From Plutella xylostella (taxonomy: Eukaryota > Arthropoda > Insecta > Lepidoptera > Plutellidae), in NCBI RefSeq assembly GCF_932276165.1, contig NC_064005.1:4154001-4218000 (forward strand): DNA of 64,000 nt, given 5' to 3'. A program made the translations under genes and the position numbers. Positions 45,012-57,300 of the stretch are shown piece by piece. The notes under the pieces were generated by a model. It searched no databases. It had not been told where the DNA came from and saw only the letters and a program-made list of their open reading frames with translations. Position 1 is the stretch's first letter; every line of letters starts with the position of its first letter.

Positions 45012-46910
45012 GCAAGCTTAGTACAGGATTAATGATGATATAAATCTGAGACTCACGACCCCGGAAGACATAGCTAAAATTGTTAAATGTATGGAAACAA
45101 AAACATCATCTGGCTATGATGAAATCCCAATCTGCGTATTAAAAAATAACATAGACATTTTAGCAGAACCTCTCAGTACATTTTTTAATAACTGTCTGAA
45201 GAACGAAATTTTTCCAGAGCAGCTAAAAATTGCTAGGATACTACCTGTTCACAAAAAAGGATCTCGCACTGATCCTAAAAAGTATAGACCCATATCACTT
45301 TTACCAACTCTATCAAAAATCTTTGAAAAAATTATTAAAAATCAATTGACACTCCATTTAAACTTTAATAACGTAATTAATAATAGACAATTTGGCTATC
45401 AAAAATCAATTGGCACAATAGATTTATTAGTAAATGATGTAACGATGATGCTTGACCAAGAAATGAAAGTAGCATGCTTATTCCTGGATCTAAGTGCTGC
45501 CTTTGATTTGGTGGATCATGAAATTTTACTTTATAAATTAAAACACTACGGAGTCAGAGGTAAATTTTATAACCTACTACAGTCATATCTTAGTAATAGG
45601 AAACAATTTGTAGAACTGCTTACCATAGAGGACGACCATGAAACTGTACATAGATCAAACTTAGTTAAAATTGCTAGAGGTGTGCCTCAAGGATCTATCT
45701 TAGGCCAGATACTATTTATTATATTTATTAATGATTTAATTAATTACGTCACTAGATCTGTACCCGATACTCAATTAGTTGTATTCGCGGACGATACTAA
45801 CGCAATATTCAATGCTACAGACATAGACTCGCTTAACGAGAAGGTTCACATGGCCATAAGTGCCTTCTGCAAATGGTTTAGTATCAATAATTTAAAACTA
45901 AATGCAAGCAAAACAAATGCAATGCTTTTCAAATCTACATGTAGGAGCAATGACGAGATTAATGTTTATATTGATGGTAAAAAAGTGGAATGTGTAGAAT
46001 CTGCAAAATTTCTAGGCATACAGATAGATTGCCACCTGAACTGGAAAGAGGAACTCAAGTCAATTGAAAGTGCTCTGAGCTCGGCTTGTTTTGCCCTCCG
46101 TAGTCTAAGAGATGAACTAAAACTAAAAAATCTCATGCAAGTCTACTATGCATTAGTCGAATCTAAATTGCGCTATAGCATACAGTTTTGGGGTAACAGT
46201 TACCACTATAATATGAAAAAAGCATTTGTAATGCAAAAAAGGGCTGTGAGAACAATGTTACGAATTCCACAGCAACAATCCTGTCGGGAACTATTTGTTC
46301 AACTTGGCATACTTACCGCGCCATGCCTCTATATCCTGGTGTGCACATCTAATCTCATCAAACACTTAAATAAATTCGAGTCTGCTGCAGAAAGGACAGA
46401 AAGATTAAAGACAAGGCGAAAAAACCTAAAAACTGAAATGTGTCCACGGCTTAACATTGTTAAACACACACCGAGATATCAGGCCCTGCTTCTGTTTAAT
46501 AAACTACCAAGCGATCTAAAACAGATTGTCTCCCATACTAAATTCAAAAACAATCTAAAAGCGTATTTGTTAGAGAAGGGTTACTATAGTGTGGAAGAAT
46601 ATTTAAGTGATACTGATAAGTCTGACATCTTTTTATAATTAATAAGTAATTTAAATTTTAACTTAATTCTAATTGTTGATAATATTTTAAATTTAACATA
46701 ACCTATCCACATGAGATTTTTAATGATTATTATATTTTGTAAATTGAATATAGATAAAAATTTATTGTTTGACTTGTATAACACATCATATTAATTAATT
46801 ATATTATGTTACGTGGTGGTGGTGTAGACATTAAGATTTTCAAATACAATTGTTAATATTGTTATATATTGTTATATAAATAAAATACAATACAATACAA
46901 TAAAAACAAG
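45012..46910 (+). mobile_element. 5'-truncated non-LTR retrotransposon
   Basis: Only the RT-bearing 3' part is present: the open frame begins just after a stop at about 45012, with no endonuclease domain. After the ORF come about 270 bp of AT-rich 3' UTR and an ATACA-repeat tail (46888-46907) rather than pure poly-A. Confidence 0.9.
45091..46638 (+). CDS. Non-LTR reverse transcriptase (partial ORF2)
   Basis: 515 residues from the first ATG; homologous frame extends upstream to about 45012 (LRLTTPEDIAKIVKC), so the true ORF was longer. RT motifs in order: KKYRPISLLPTLSKIFEK, NRQFGYQKSIGT, LFLDLSAAFDLVDH with the first catalytic Asp, GVPQGSILGQILFIIFIND, and VVFADD with the catalytic pair (FADD instead of YADD). 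The C-terminal part resembles jockey-superfamily elements. The apurinic endonuclease is absent through 5' truncation. The frame has no stops, so the insertion is fairly young, but it is not autonomous. I cannot assign the clade with certainty. Confidence 0.93.
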   Translation: METKTSSGYDEIPICVLKNNIDILAEPLSTFFNNCLKNEIFPEQLKIARILPVHKKGSRTDPKKYRPISLLPTLSKIFEKIIKNQLTLHLNFNNVINNRQFGYQKSIGTIDLLVNDVTMMLDQEMKVACLFLDLSAAFDLVDHEILLYKLKHYGVRGKFYNLLQSYLSNRKQFVELLTIEDDHETVHRSNLVKIARGVPQGSILGQILFIIFINDLINYVTRSVPDTQLVVFADDTNAIFNATDIDSLNEKVHMAISAFCKWFSINNLKLNASKTNAMLFKSTCRSNDEINVYIDGKKVECVESAKFLGIQIDCHLNWKEELKSIESALSSACFALRSLRDELKLKNLMQVYYALVESKLRYSIQFWGNSYHYNMKKAFVMQKRAVRTMLRIPQQQSCRELFVQLGILTAPCLYILVCTSNLIKHLNKFESAAERTERLKTRRKNLKTEMCPRLNIVKHTPRYQALLLFNKLPSDLKQIVSHTKFKNNLKAYLLEKGYYSVEEYLSDTDKSDIFL

Positions 46911-46919
46911 CAGTCATTT

Positions 46920-48346
46920 TGTAAATATATATATTTAATTTTATATCTTCCATCAATACATACAACGACATTTATACATTAAAAAATTTGGCCATAACTA
47001 CAATAGTTCTCTCACTTTATATGGCATATATTCCAGTTAGGATAATGTTGAAAGAATCTTATTTTGGATAACTATTGATCAGTGAGAATTACCTAAATTT
47101 GATGTATGAACAGGCAGGAAGACATTATACAAACTTAAAGTATTGCCATGGTGAAGATGGATCATAAATTATAGATACGTAAAAAAACACTAGAAGCACC
47201 GATTACATTATTAGCTTATTCAAGTGAGTCCGAAATAACCACTTGAAACAAAGTATAATATTGATGGAGGAAAGATATTTTATAAAATAAAACTTATGGA
47301 AATATCTTCGGTGTATTCTAGGAGCTATAAAAATTGAAAATAATACAACTAATTAATTTCATATCTAGTAAGACATTACAATCCCTTAGCACGAGATCAA
47401 CGACAAATTCACACGGGACCCGATGTCTTCAAGTATTGAAACTGAGTGAGTACCTCTCCGATATTCATAATCGAATCGGCCATCTTTTAATCGAATTGAG
47501 ATTCGATTCTACTAACTGACCATCGATTCGGACACACATGGAGGTTTTCTTTGTAATTTAATAAGTAAAAATCTGATATGTAATAAAATACGTACAAATA
47601 GTCATTTGACTTCACCCTTGTGTTGGTGGGAATTTAGAACAAGAAATCTTTGGATTTTTCATTTTGAGATTATCTTATAAAAATCGTTTCAGTATCATCA
47701 TCGCCCTACCCTATGTATTTAATTTAAGCCGCATATTGCAACAATTTGCGAATCAAACATACAACACTTAATACCTACTATAATATAATACCTAATTATT
47801 CTTTATAAAGTAACAAAATTAACTTATATTTACAGTTTATCGTTAAAAATGATGCAGAATTTCACTATTTTAGCACTTAATTTTGCAAATATATCATTTT
47901 AAATGTATATTAAAACGAATGGTATAAAATTCACTAGTTGACAAACGAATTGGCTTGTTGAAATGTAACTCGACTATCGTATGCAAGTTTTGTTAATTTA
48001 ATTTCATTTGACAAGATACAGTGCCGCATAATACTGGCGCTAGGAAGTGACTGTGACCGATATGTAGGAAATGAACAAGTATTGTGTGAAATGTACGCTG
48101 GGATCCGGGATGTATTAAGGCACCATTGGTTTATCTGGGACTATGAATATGAGATGAGAGACAATGACGAGTCCACTGCTGCTGCACGGGAGATCAGAAC
48201 ACAGACTGTTGAATCAAACGCGACATGGACGCCACCTACACAGATTAAGTAGGAGACAACTGAAATCATGAACGAGTGACAGTGACTGGGCAATAATTTA
48301 AATGTGGTGACGAGATGAGCGGCGAGTCGCGAGTGAGTGCTTGAGT
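46920..48346 (-). other. Probable pointed 3' UTR and flank
   Basis: AT-rich sequence downstream of the pointed stop codon (48347-48349). No convincing frame or repeat is present and no polyadenylation site could be fixed. Confidence 0.5.
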
Positions 48347-51300
48347 TCAGTCCTCCTCTTTCTTCTCCATCTTGGGCTCGTACATTGCGTGGAGCTGTTC
48401 CGGCGATATTCTAGAAAAAAAAAGAAAAAAAGATTTTATTTTTTTAATTCTATTTTTTTTAATTGGCAAAGGTATTGATTGATCACATACAGCCTAATGT
48501 TGTATTCCAAGTGACATTACATCTTACCCGAGCAAGCTCTGCAGGTCGCACACGAAGCGGTAGACATAGCGTTTGCCCGCGGTTTTGTGTATGATATTCT
48601 TGTCGTAGTAGTAGCGCAGGCCGCGCGACAGCTTTTCGTAGTTCATCTTGGGTTTGTTCTTGCGGATACCCCAGCGTCTGGCCACCTGTAGCAAAAAATT
48701 GGGATTAATATACATAGTTTTCATGTAAGTATGTTACCTATGTGATTTGTCTTCCAAGTATTAGGATTTATATTTTGATTTCTGGGTATATATAGGACAA
48801 ATGTATAGCAATTGCTACTGATAATATGCGCAAGCTATTGAAAGATAGAAAGAAGAAAGCAAACATTATTTGTAAAATGAATACATTCTTTACGAAAGTC
48901 CACTAAAAACTAAAAACTGCTCCCCATTCCGTAAGAAAAAGGGCTCTCAAAAAGGGCACATATATTATTGCACCTATAGTAATAAAATACTAAAAACTTA
49001 CCTCATCAGGATCAGTGAGTTTGAACTCCCAGCCGTCGCCGGTCCACGAGATGAATCCTTGGCAGCTCTTGTCAGTGAGCAGCTCCAGCAGAAACTGCCA
49101 CAGCTGGATGGGGCCTGAACCTGCAAGCGTGAGAAACAGTTGCTTTACTACATACGGACCATTGCCTACCATTAAAGAGGTTGAATACGCAACAAGGTTT
49201 AATCAAAAAAGGAATAATGATTATTGGGGTTAAAATTTTTGCTACGACGTGCTACGAAACCGCTACGAACTACGATTTTGCTACGCCGCGCCATAGGCCT
49301 GTAGCGAAAGTAACTGAATTTCTATTTGGAATGTTATCGTTTCAATCACCTTGTTCTTTCACAACAAGTTAGAGATGAAAGCTTATAAAAACAATGCAGA
49401 TTCGTCGCATAAATCATACGCGTTCTTCTTAGCGTGTAAAAACTTATAACTAGGAGACTGTTTTGTCACCGTAGTAGGTACTACAGCCACTATTATAATT
49501 TGACTGGCTCAAAGCCCAAACAAATTTATAATCCATTAATCCCACATAACACGTACCGGTAAAGTGCGGTCCGGAGCCGGCATACGGCAGCTTGTCCTGC
49601 GGTATGAGCGTGTGCTGGTCGCCCTGCCACTCGCTCCACTCTGTGCCGCAGGGACTCGCGTACTCTGTGGCGTACCCCTCCCCGTACCCCTCGCCGCCGT
49701 ACCGGGCGCCTGTGCCTGAGGAATTAAAAAGAAAATTAGGATTCCATTTTTGATTATTTTGTCGAATGAGGATTTGTGGTGTGGGTCTGTGCCTCTGGAA
49801 AATAAAATCTGGATTACATATTTGAAACTTTTTGTTGTCATTTGTGGTGTGGTTTATTGTTCTGAGGTTCAATGGTCAATGCAGTTTGAAGATATTCCAA
49901 CCGTGACAGTCATAACAATGTAATGTGTAGGGGAAAAAGAGCGTTAAAAATAACATCAATTAGACGATCCAATTAGAGACGTTGACGAGTCGCACGCGCA
50001 CGTCTAAAATACAACAGAAACGAACCCGACGCTGAATTAATAACGAGATGACAGAGCCACACTTTGTTACATCGTCGTTTGAAATACTATCTGCCAGATT
50101 CATTGGACTCTGTTTTTAATTAAATGAACCTAAGAACTTGTCGAAAGAGGTCGTGTAACATGAAGGACTGAAGGTCAGAATTTCAGATGTTGAAAGGAGG
50201 AAATTCAGCTCGAAACTTTTTGTGCCAGTTACGTTTAAAAACTTTCCGGGCAGTGAACGCAGCTAAAACTTTTTATTAAGTCATACACCATCAACTCGGA
50301 CCCATATTTGGCACACTTTAGTGTTTGTGTCAAGCCATTTTTGTCTAAGACCCGCTATCTGTTGGACAGGAAGAAGAAACGATAGGAATATTGATTTTGT
50401 TCCTGCCCGTGAGTTTATTAATAGTGGCTTTGGTAAAAAAAAACACTTTTAATTTACTCAGTCTCATAGTTAGCTATATTAATCAGGTAAAACAGTTAAT
50501 TACCGTACTTTATTATTTACACAAAAATGTAGCAAAAAATCTCGATCTTTAGCGGAATTGAATGGAATTTAGACAAATGGGGATCTACACCGGCCGTCAC
50601 TTGTTTATAGCCAATAAGAGGGTCTAATTGCAGGCGGGAAAGCGGTAAACACAAGCCAATTAGAGCTCAATTGCCCTGGTAATTAGGTTCTTAACTTTTT
50701 GCCAGCAGGCCGCGTGGTTTGCGTTCCTTACATGGGAACTAAGTACAAATAGGTTATTATGTTAGTAGCGACAGAATGCTCGCTAAATGGAGAATATTTC
50801 GACTCACTAATGTCGCTATTATCCTTCTATTATCTCATGTCATAACCTTAGCTTTGTTCTGTAGTAACAAACGTTGTTCTGCACTAATTAAGTAATTGTT
50901 GTAATTTTCTACTGTAGTATGGTCAATGAATTGAGATTTTTGGATCCGGAATGACTCTACAGAACGAACTATAAAAGAGAGTTGATACTTGATACCCAAT
51001 CAATTATTTACTATAATATTCACTCCGGGTGTCGCAGAGGAGACCCCAAACTTTTAGGGCCTAAAGCATTATAATCTAAGCGCGCTGCACACGCAGCATC
51101 TCCTAGCTAAGGCTCACTACACACACTCACCTCGCGGATAAGGCTTGGTGTACACGTGCGGCTGGTACTTGTGGTCGCTACACACGCGGCACCTCCTACA
51201 TAAGGCTCACCACACACACTCGCCTCGCGTATAAGGCAACTGACCTCTCGGATAAGGCAACTCACCTCGTGGATAAGGCTTGGTGTACACATGCGGCTGG

Positions 51301-54300
51301 TACTTGTGCCCGCTACACACGCAGCATCTCCTACATAAGGCTGACTACACACACACACACACCTTGTGGATAAGGCAACTCACCTCGTGGATAAGGCTTG
51401 GTGTACACGTGCGGCTGGTAAGTTTGTGCCCGCTACACACGCGGCATCTCCTACACACACTCACCTCTCGCATGAGGCTAGATAAGGCTGACTACACACA
51501 CTCACCTCTTGGATAAGGCTTGGTGTACACATGCGACTGATACTTGTGGTCGCTACACACGCGGCATCTCCTAGCTAAGGCTACGCACAAACATCTCCTA
51601 GATAAGGCTGACTACACACACTCACCTCTTGGATAAGGCTTGGTGTACACGTGCGGCTGGTACTTGTGGTCGTGCAGCAGCGGCTGCGGGTGCGCGTGCT
51701 GGTAGTACTCCTCCGAGTACAGCGGCGCCGGCGCCGGGCCCGGGTACTCCGGCTGGTAGTACTGTGGACGGGCGAGGGGTTAATAAAGGCAAGTCCAATG
51801 TGATGGATGACAAGATGCGTTTTTGTCGTGCGATAACTTCAATTTCAAACATATGAAAACGTAATTTCGCTCGCATGCCATTTTAATAATGTTTGAAGTA
51901 CGAGTAAATGCATCACGCCAATAAGGGTTTTTTACATTTTGAGGCATTAAACCCTAAAAATAATTCAATCAGAGATTGCGTTATGATGGCGATCGATACA
52001 TGGAGTGTGGAACAAACACCTTAGGCTTGTTAATTTAAACCAAAGGTGGTCTGAAAGATATTACTAGCGATAAGGCAGGCTATTAAGAGTGTGTGTTAGG
52101 TATATCAATAAAGTTATATTGTATTGTAAAACTCAAACTTTTCCATGACGGTAACTTACCTCATCAAGGGGCGAAGGGGCGGCGGAGGGGGGCGCGGGGG
52201 CGGCGGCGGCTCCCGTGGGCTCGGCGTATCCGTACTGGGAGTCTCGAGGACCTCCCGTGGTGTACCCGCCTGGAAGAGAACAGAGGTCAGGGTTAGCTGG
52301 TCGTATGGGTACAGAAATTAATGAGAGGCCGTAAGTTTCTCAAGTGGATGGTTTAGATAACATAGGATGATGATCAACGCTCTAAGTATACCTATGGGCA
52401 TGAATGAATGTGTATGAGCAGCAATATCACATTATTTCTTCTGCAGTGCAAAATGCAAAAATCAAAATTGGAACGTTCCACGATTCCTCGGAACAATAAT
52501 AAAGCACAGAGGCACAGACAGGCGTGCGTGAGGCCTGCGCAGCGCACGGAACGGTCGCGGTTCACCGCGCGCCCTTTGTTCGCCTGAACTGTACCACAGA
52601 CCGCGGGCCGAATGGGAGATGCACATTTTGTTTTTAAACTCTTTGAATTTCGAACTCGTTTGTTTTTTTAAGAAGTTGCATGAAAAGTATGAAAACTCAT
52701 GGAAAGTTAAGAGAAGGATATGTTGACCTTTAATTTACAAAATGTAAAGAAACTTTTCATAGTAAGTAGGTACCTAATTGAGTAAAATTTATTTGATATT
52801 TTAAGGCTTACAAGTACCTACCTACGTATCTGGTAAGTTCTTTGTTAACTTTACCAAACCACAGAATAATAACTAGTACCAGACCAAACTAACTGCCTAC
52901 CTACTTCCAAAAATACTTCTAACCAATCTAAATATCATCGCGCTATAAAAAAAAACAAAACACAACAATAAGTTGAAATAACCATTTCCTAAATTAGGTA
53001 AAAAGCCAAGAATGTCCATAATTTTCCGGAAAGTATTTAAAATACCGCAACATCACAATAGAACAGTGGCGTTAACAAATCACTGTTACTGTCAAGTCGA
53101 CAAATACAACTATTTTAATGATGCCCATGTGTAATTACGACGTTACTGAAACGCCTAATAAATTTCAGACAAAACGTGAAAGCACGTAAAAAGCCGACTC
53201 GGGATGTGAACCTGTGACCTGCAATGCGTCAGTGTTGTAGGGGATAGTTATAACCAGATACCATACCTACCAATGAAGTATGTATAAATATGGTATAAAT
53301 AAAATATGCTTAGGTATTTAGAGAAAATTGGACAGTTATGTTATTGAGGCGTGAAGAAAAAGAAAATTAAAGAATAAAAACTATTTTTTTGCCCGAATGG
53401 TTAATTAAAACGAGAGTGTATTTTTTGATACTAACATGCACCAATGAAGTGACAAAAATATTATAACTAAATAAAAATTTCCCGAGAAAAGATTGTTAGG
53501 TACGAGCACGGAAAATAAATCTCTACAAGATTCGCATTCGTAGGCTAGTGCGTAGCGCTCTAGCGCTCGATGGAGCGGCGCGGGGCGTGGACGCGCGGCG
53601 GGGGGGCGGCGGGGCGGGGGGCGGACCAATCAGCGGCCACGCCTCGCGGGTCGAAAGGTCGCTGATACCGCCACCGGCTGCGATTGGCGGGCTCAAGGGC
53701 GCTTCCAATCTCAAATTGATATAGATGAGGCGAATTTGGATTATTTGGAAGAATTCTGTCTGTATATGGAGTGCAAATAGTATGGCTAGTATGTAGTATG
53801 TGGCTACGGGTGCCGAAGACAAAATAAAGACCCAACCAAACTGATTATTTATTAAGTATACTCTTTCTCATTTAGGTAGTTAAGTATCACAAAAATTGCT
53901 ATAAACACCTTGCTTGTACCTAATGCTCTAAAAAGGAAGGTAGGGATGTAGATTGTAGATAGGTATTACTTGTGTTCTGTCTTTGTTACCATAAGATTAT
54001 TAAGTACAGTTAGGCCTGGTATAAAAACTGAAGATTAATGAACGCTGTAGCCGTGGCACATGCGAGAGTAACCTTAGACCCCGCGCCAGCTGCCACATGG
54101 CACTCTCAAACTTTTTTATTTTTCTTTTCGCCGAAACTCGAGACCTGCGAAAACGATGATGACTTTTTGTAGCACGCGCTAAGCTCTCCATATGGCGTCG
54201 ACTTGATGACAACATTATTTTTTTAATAATTTGTCCTTTTCATGACACAAAATTAAATTCAGCTTTTTTAACAGGGTAACTAGCGCTATACGATACGAGC

Positions 54301-57300
54301 GAACTATAAACGAACGTTGGCGCCAATTCCCATTTTAGAGCGGAAGTCAATCAAAATAATTATGAATTTTTAAATTTAGAACTCGGGAGATCGCAGGTGA
54401 GCGTATGGTGACAGTTAAAGTCAAACTGTCTGCACTTTGTTTTGACACATTTGATCAATTAAATTAATTCACATTTAATTGACAGTAATTTAAACAAAAT
54501 TAAAACAATTTAGGATGTAATAAGTTAAGAGCTGTATTAATGGTTAGGGGACATGGAATTATCTCACTCAGCAGATGATACACGTAAATATATTGGCGTG
54601 GAGTATAAGTGAGTAAAACCATGTCTCCAGACTGTTAACACGATGACAAAATAAAAATAAATTTATATGAGAGCCCGTCTATAATGGTTGTAAAATGTGT
54701 GATACACTCCCAGCATCTTTAATTTGTCGAGCTGTAGCCACTGCAGTGGAAATATGTAGGTTGGAGAAATTATAAATAAAATTAAGAACCGCGGAAAAGA
54801 CAGTTTTTAAGAATGAAAGGAAATGGCTGTCAGCGTATGGTGTTTAAATCAAATTCAAAATTGGAACATCTTTCGACAGGATGTGTTTAATTTACGCGGA
54901 GTGTCGCCGGCCAGCGCGGTGTCATCTCGACTCAAAATCATAATTATATTTTTTTATATTAAACATTTTATTACTTAACCTATATCCTACATATATTTAT
55001 ATTTCTTGCTACGTTTAAATGTAGATAAATGGCTCAGCAAAGCAATTTAGTATAATTTGGTTTCTTTAAAATTAATGTTCTGAGGTAGAGTGAGCGTCCA
55101 CTGGCTGTAAACACAATGCTACTGCTATGACCTCAACTTCTGTTTAAAAATAAAAGACCAATCTGTTTTGGCCGACGTACGCAGAGCAATGAGAAATTAA
55201 CACCAGATCACCGATATTTATTGCCAATAAACTGTTTCCCAGTTTAATTACAGCGGCCATTTTATTTCTCTATACCTACATTGATGTTTTTTTCTAATAT
55301 AAATCAATGAAAGTAAACAGGGTGCCTTCAAAAATCAAATAAAAACATGATGATATCCGGTCGAGTATCATTCCAGATTTAATAATTTATTAATAATATG
55401 TAGCAGCTGGGCATTGAATCTGTAAACTATAATAAATATAAACTGAAGATTTAATTTAAATTGAGTGTGTCTGTATTTGCGTAGCCAATGTTTTGCACTA
55501 AGTTTTTCTTAGGTTCATAACTAGATATTTTCATTGGTTTTGGTAGTAGGTTGCAGCGGTGCGTAGGGCCCTTAAGTACATAGAGCTAACTATGTGATAC
55601 CCAAAGGAAACGAAACTTAGGGTCTGTTCCACAATGTCTGGGTAGTGGCTACCTGACGGATAAAATACATGCTGTCACTCTCTGTTATTATTTTTTAGAC
55701 AGTGACAGCATGTATTTTATGCGACAGGTAGCGACTAACCAGACATTGTGGAACAGGGGCTTAACCTACTTAATAGACTCCTGTAGCAATGGCAGTGCAG
55801 ACTAAAGTCCCTATTACATAAAAGCATTTATATAGGATTCCAGTCACATGTGGGTAATATTAAACATTTAAACAGCAATATCCGTTTTAATTCGCAATGT
55901 TTTTTTTATTCATTAATAGGATTGGAACATGTGCATTGGAAATGGTATAATCAACGGGCGTCATAATTTAATCCGCAGATTGCAGGTTTCTATTGCAGCT
56001 GTCGATAGCTTTACAATGCTAATGAGCCCTCTGATTTCATTAAAATATTAGTTTCTTATTGTTATTCATCGCTTTAGTATAAAAGTCTTCTAAAATTGTT
56101 AGCTAGGTCAAAGTGTATACAGCAGCGGCCTTACGGCCAGAAGCGAGTTCATCCAGGAAGCCTTTGAGCGATGAATACTAACACAAATCCACATCGGCTT
56201 AACCTAACAACGACTCTATATACCAAATTACGTTAAAAACAGAAAGCCAGAGTATCCCGAAGCCTAACCAGGACTCTATCACGTGGTATTAGAAGCAGTT
56301 ATAGCACGACAGCAGTGTGATCGCGAATCGTGCGCGCCCGCCGGCCGCTCTATGCGCTTGCGCAGGTGTCGCGGCACCTGCTCCGTGCTAACCGAGGACT
56401 GGGGCCGTGGTAGTCTGCTAGTGTAGGGGGGAAGCTATGTGGATTAGGTTGTATAGTATATAGGTATTATGTAAACAATAAGATAAATAAAAATTGAAGT
56501 GTTCTGTAGCTTCGGATATAAAAGAACTTTACATTTGAACCAGAGTCGCATCTTCAGAAAAAGCTTCATAGCCGTAAAACTTAGAAGTTACTTAATTAAA
56601 TTTTAGGTAATCAGATCGGTGCAGTGTAATAGTATAGTCTGTAATCATAAAATAGATGTAGAGACAGTCAGTTGTTTATATTACGAAAGAACAACGAAGG
56701 GTCAGTAAAAATTAGGAGCACCTGTAGCTATACCGGAGCAAAATTAAGTCAAACACTGGGGCTCGCCTTGCGTTTATAGACGACATAAGGCAGGGGAAGC
56801 CATTAAAGCTATGATGTTACATTATTATTCTTATTTAAACGTTTATTCACCGATAAGCCGATTTGCCTACTTTAGCTTTTTAAAGCGGATGGATCGAATT
56901 TCGAAATTAAAGATTTACATAAAATAAGGTAAAAAGTTCTCACCTATTTGCACCTTTTTTACTGGCAACTTAAAGCAATGATAAAAAAGTTGTCTATGGG
57001 TGATTTCAAACTTCGAACGCTTTTAAGAGTTCACAGAGTATCAGCTGTGGGCCATTGTGCCGTGATTGCGCCTAACCGCATTGTAGACAGGAAGCAAGGA
57101 GTTTCGACGTCAGACCGGAAATGGCGGGCCGGGCACTCGGTCAAATGCACTGTGACGTCATCAAGTTAATGAAATTACGGGATGCCTGCTTTACAAGCTC
57201 CTGTTTCATGTTTGTAATTATTATTGTTTGTGACAGATACGATAGCTCATATTCGTACATTTATATTCTTAAAATTACATTGAAGCCGCATCACTTCTAA

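Noticed and set aside
51079..51620. CRISPR-like or simple minisatellite array
   Set aside because: Units are degenerate copies of the pointed exon 3 end with its donor, in an animal genome; there are no uniform repeats with unique spacers.
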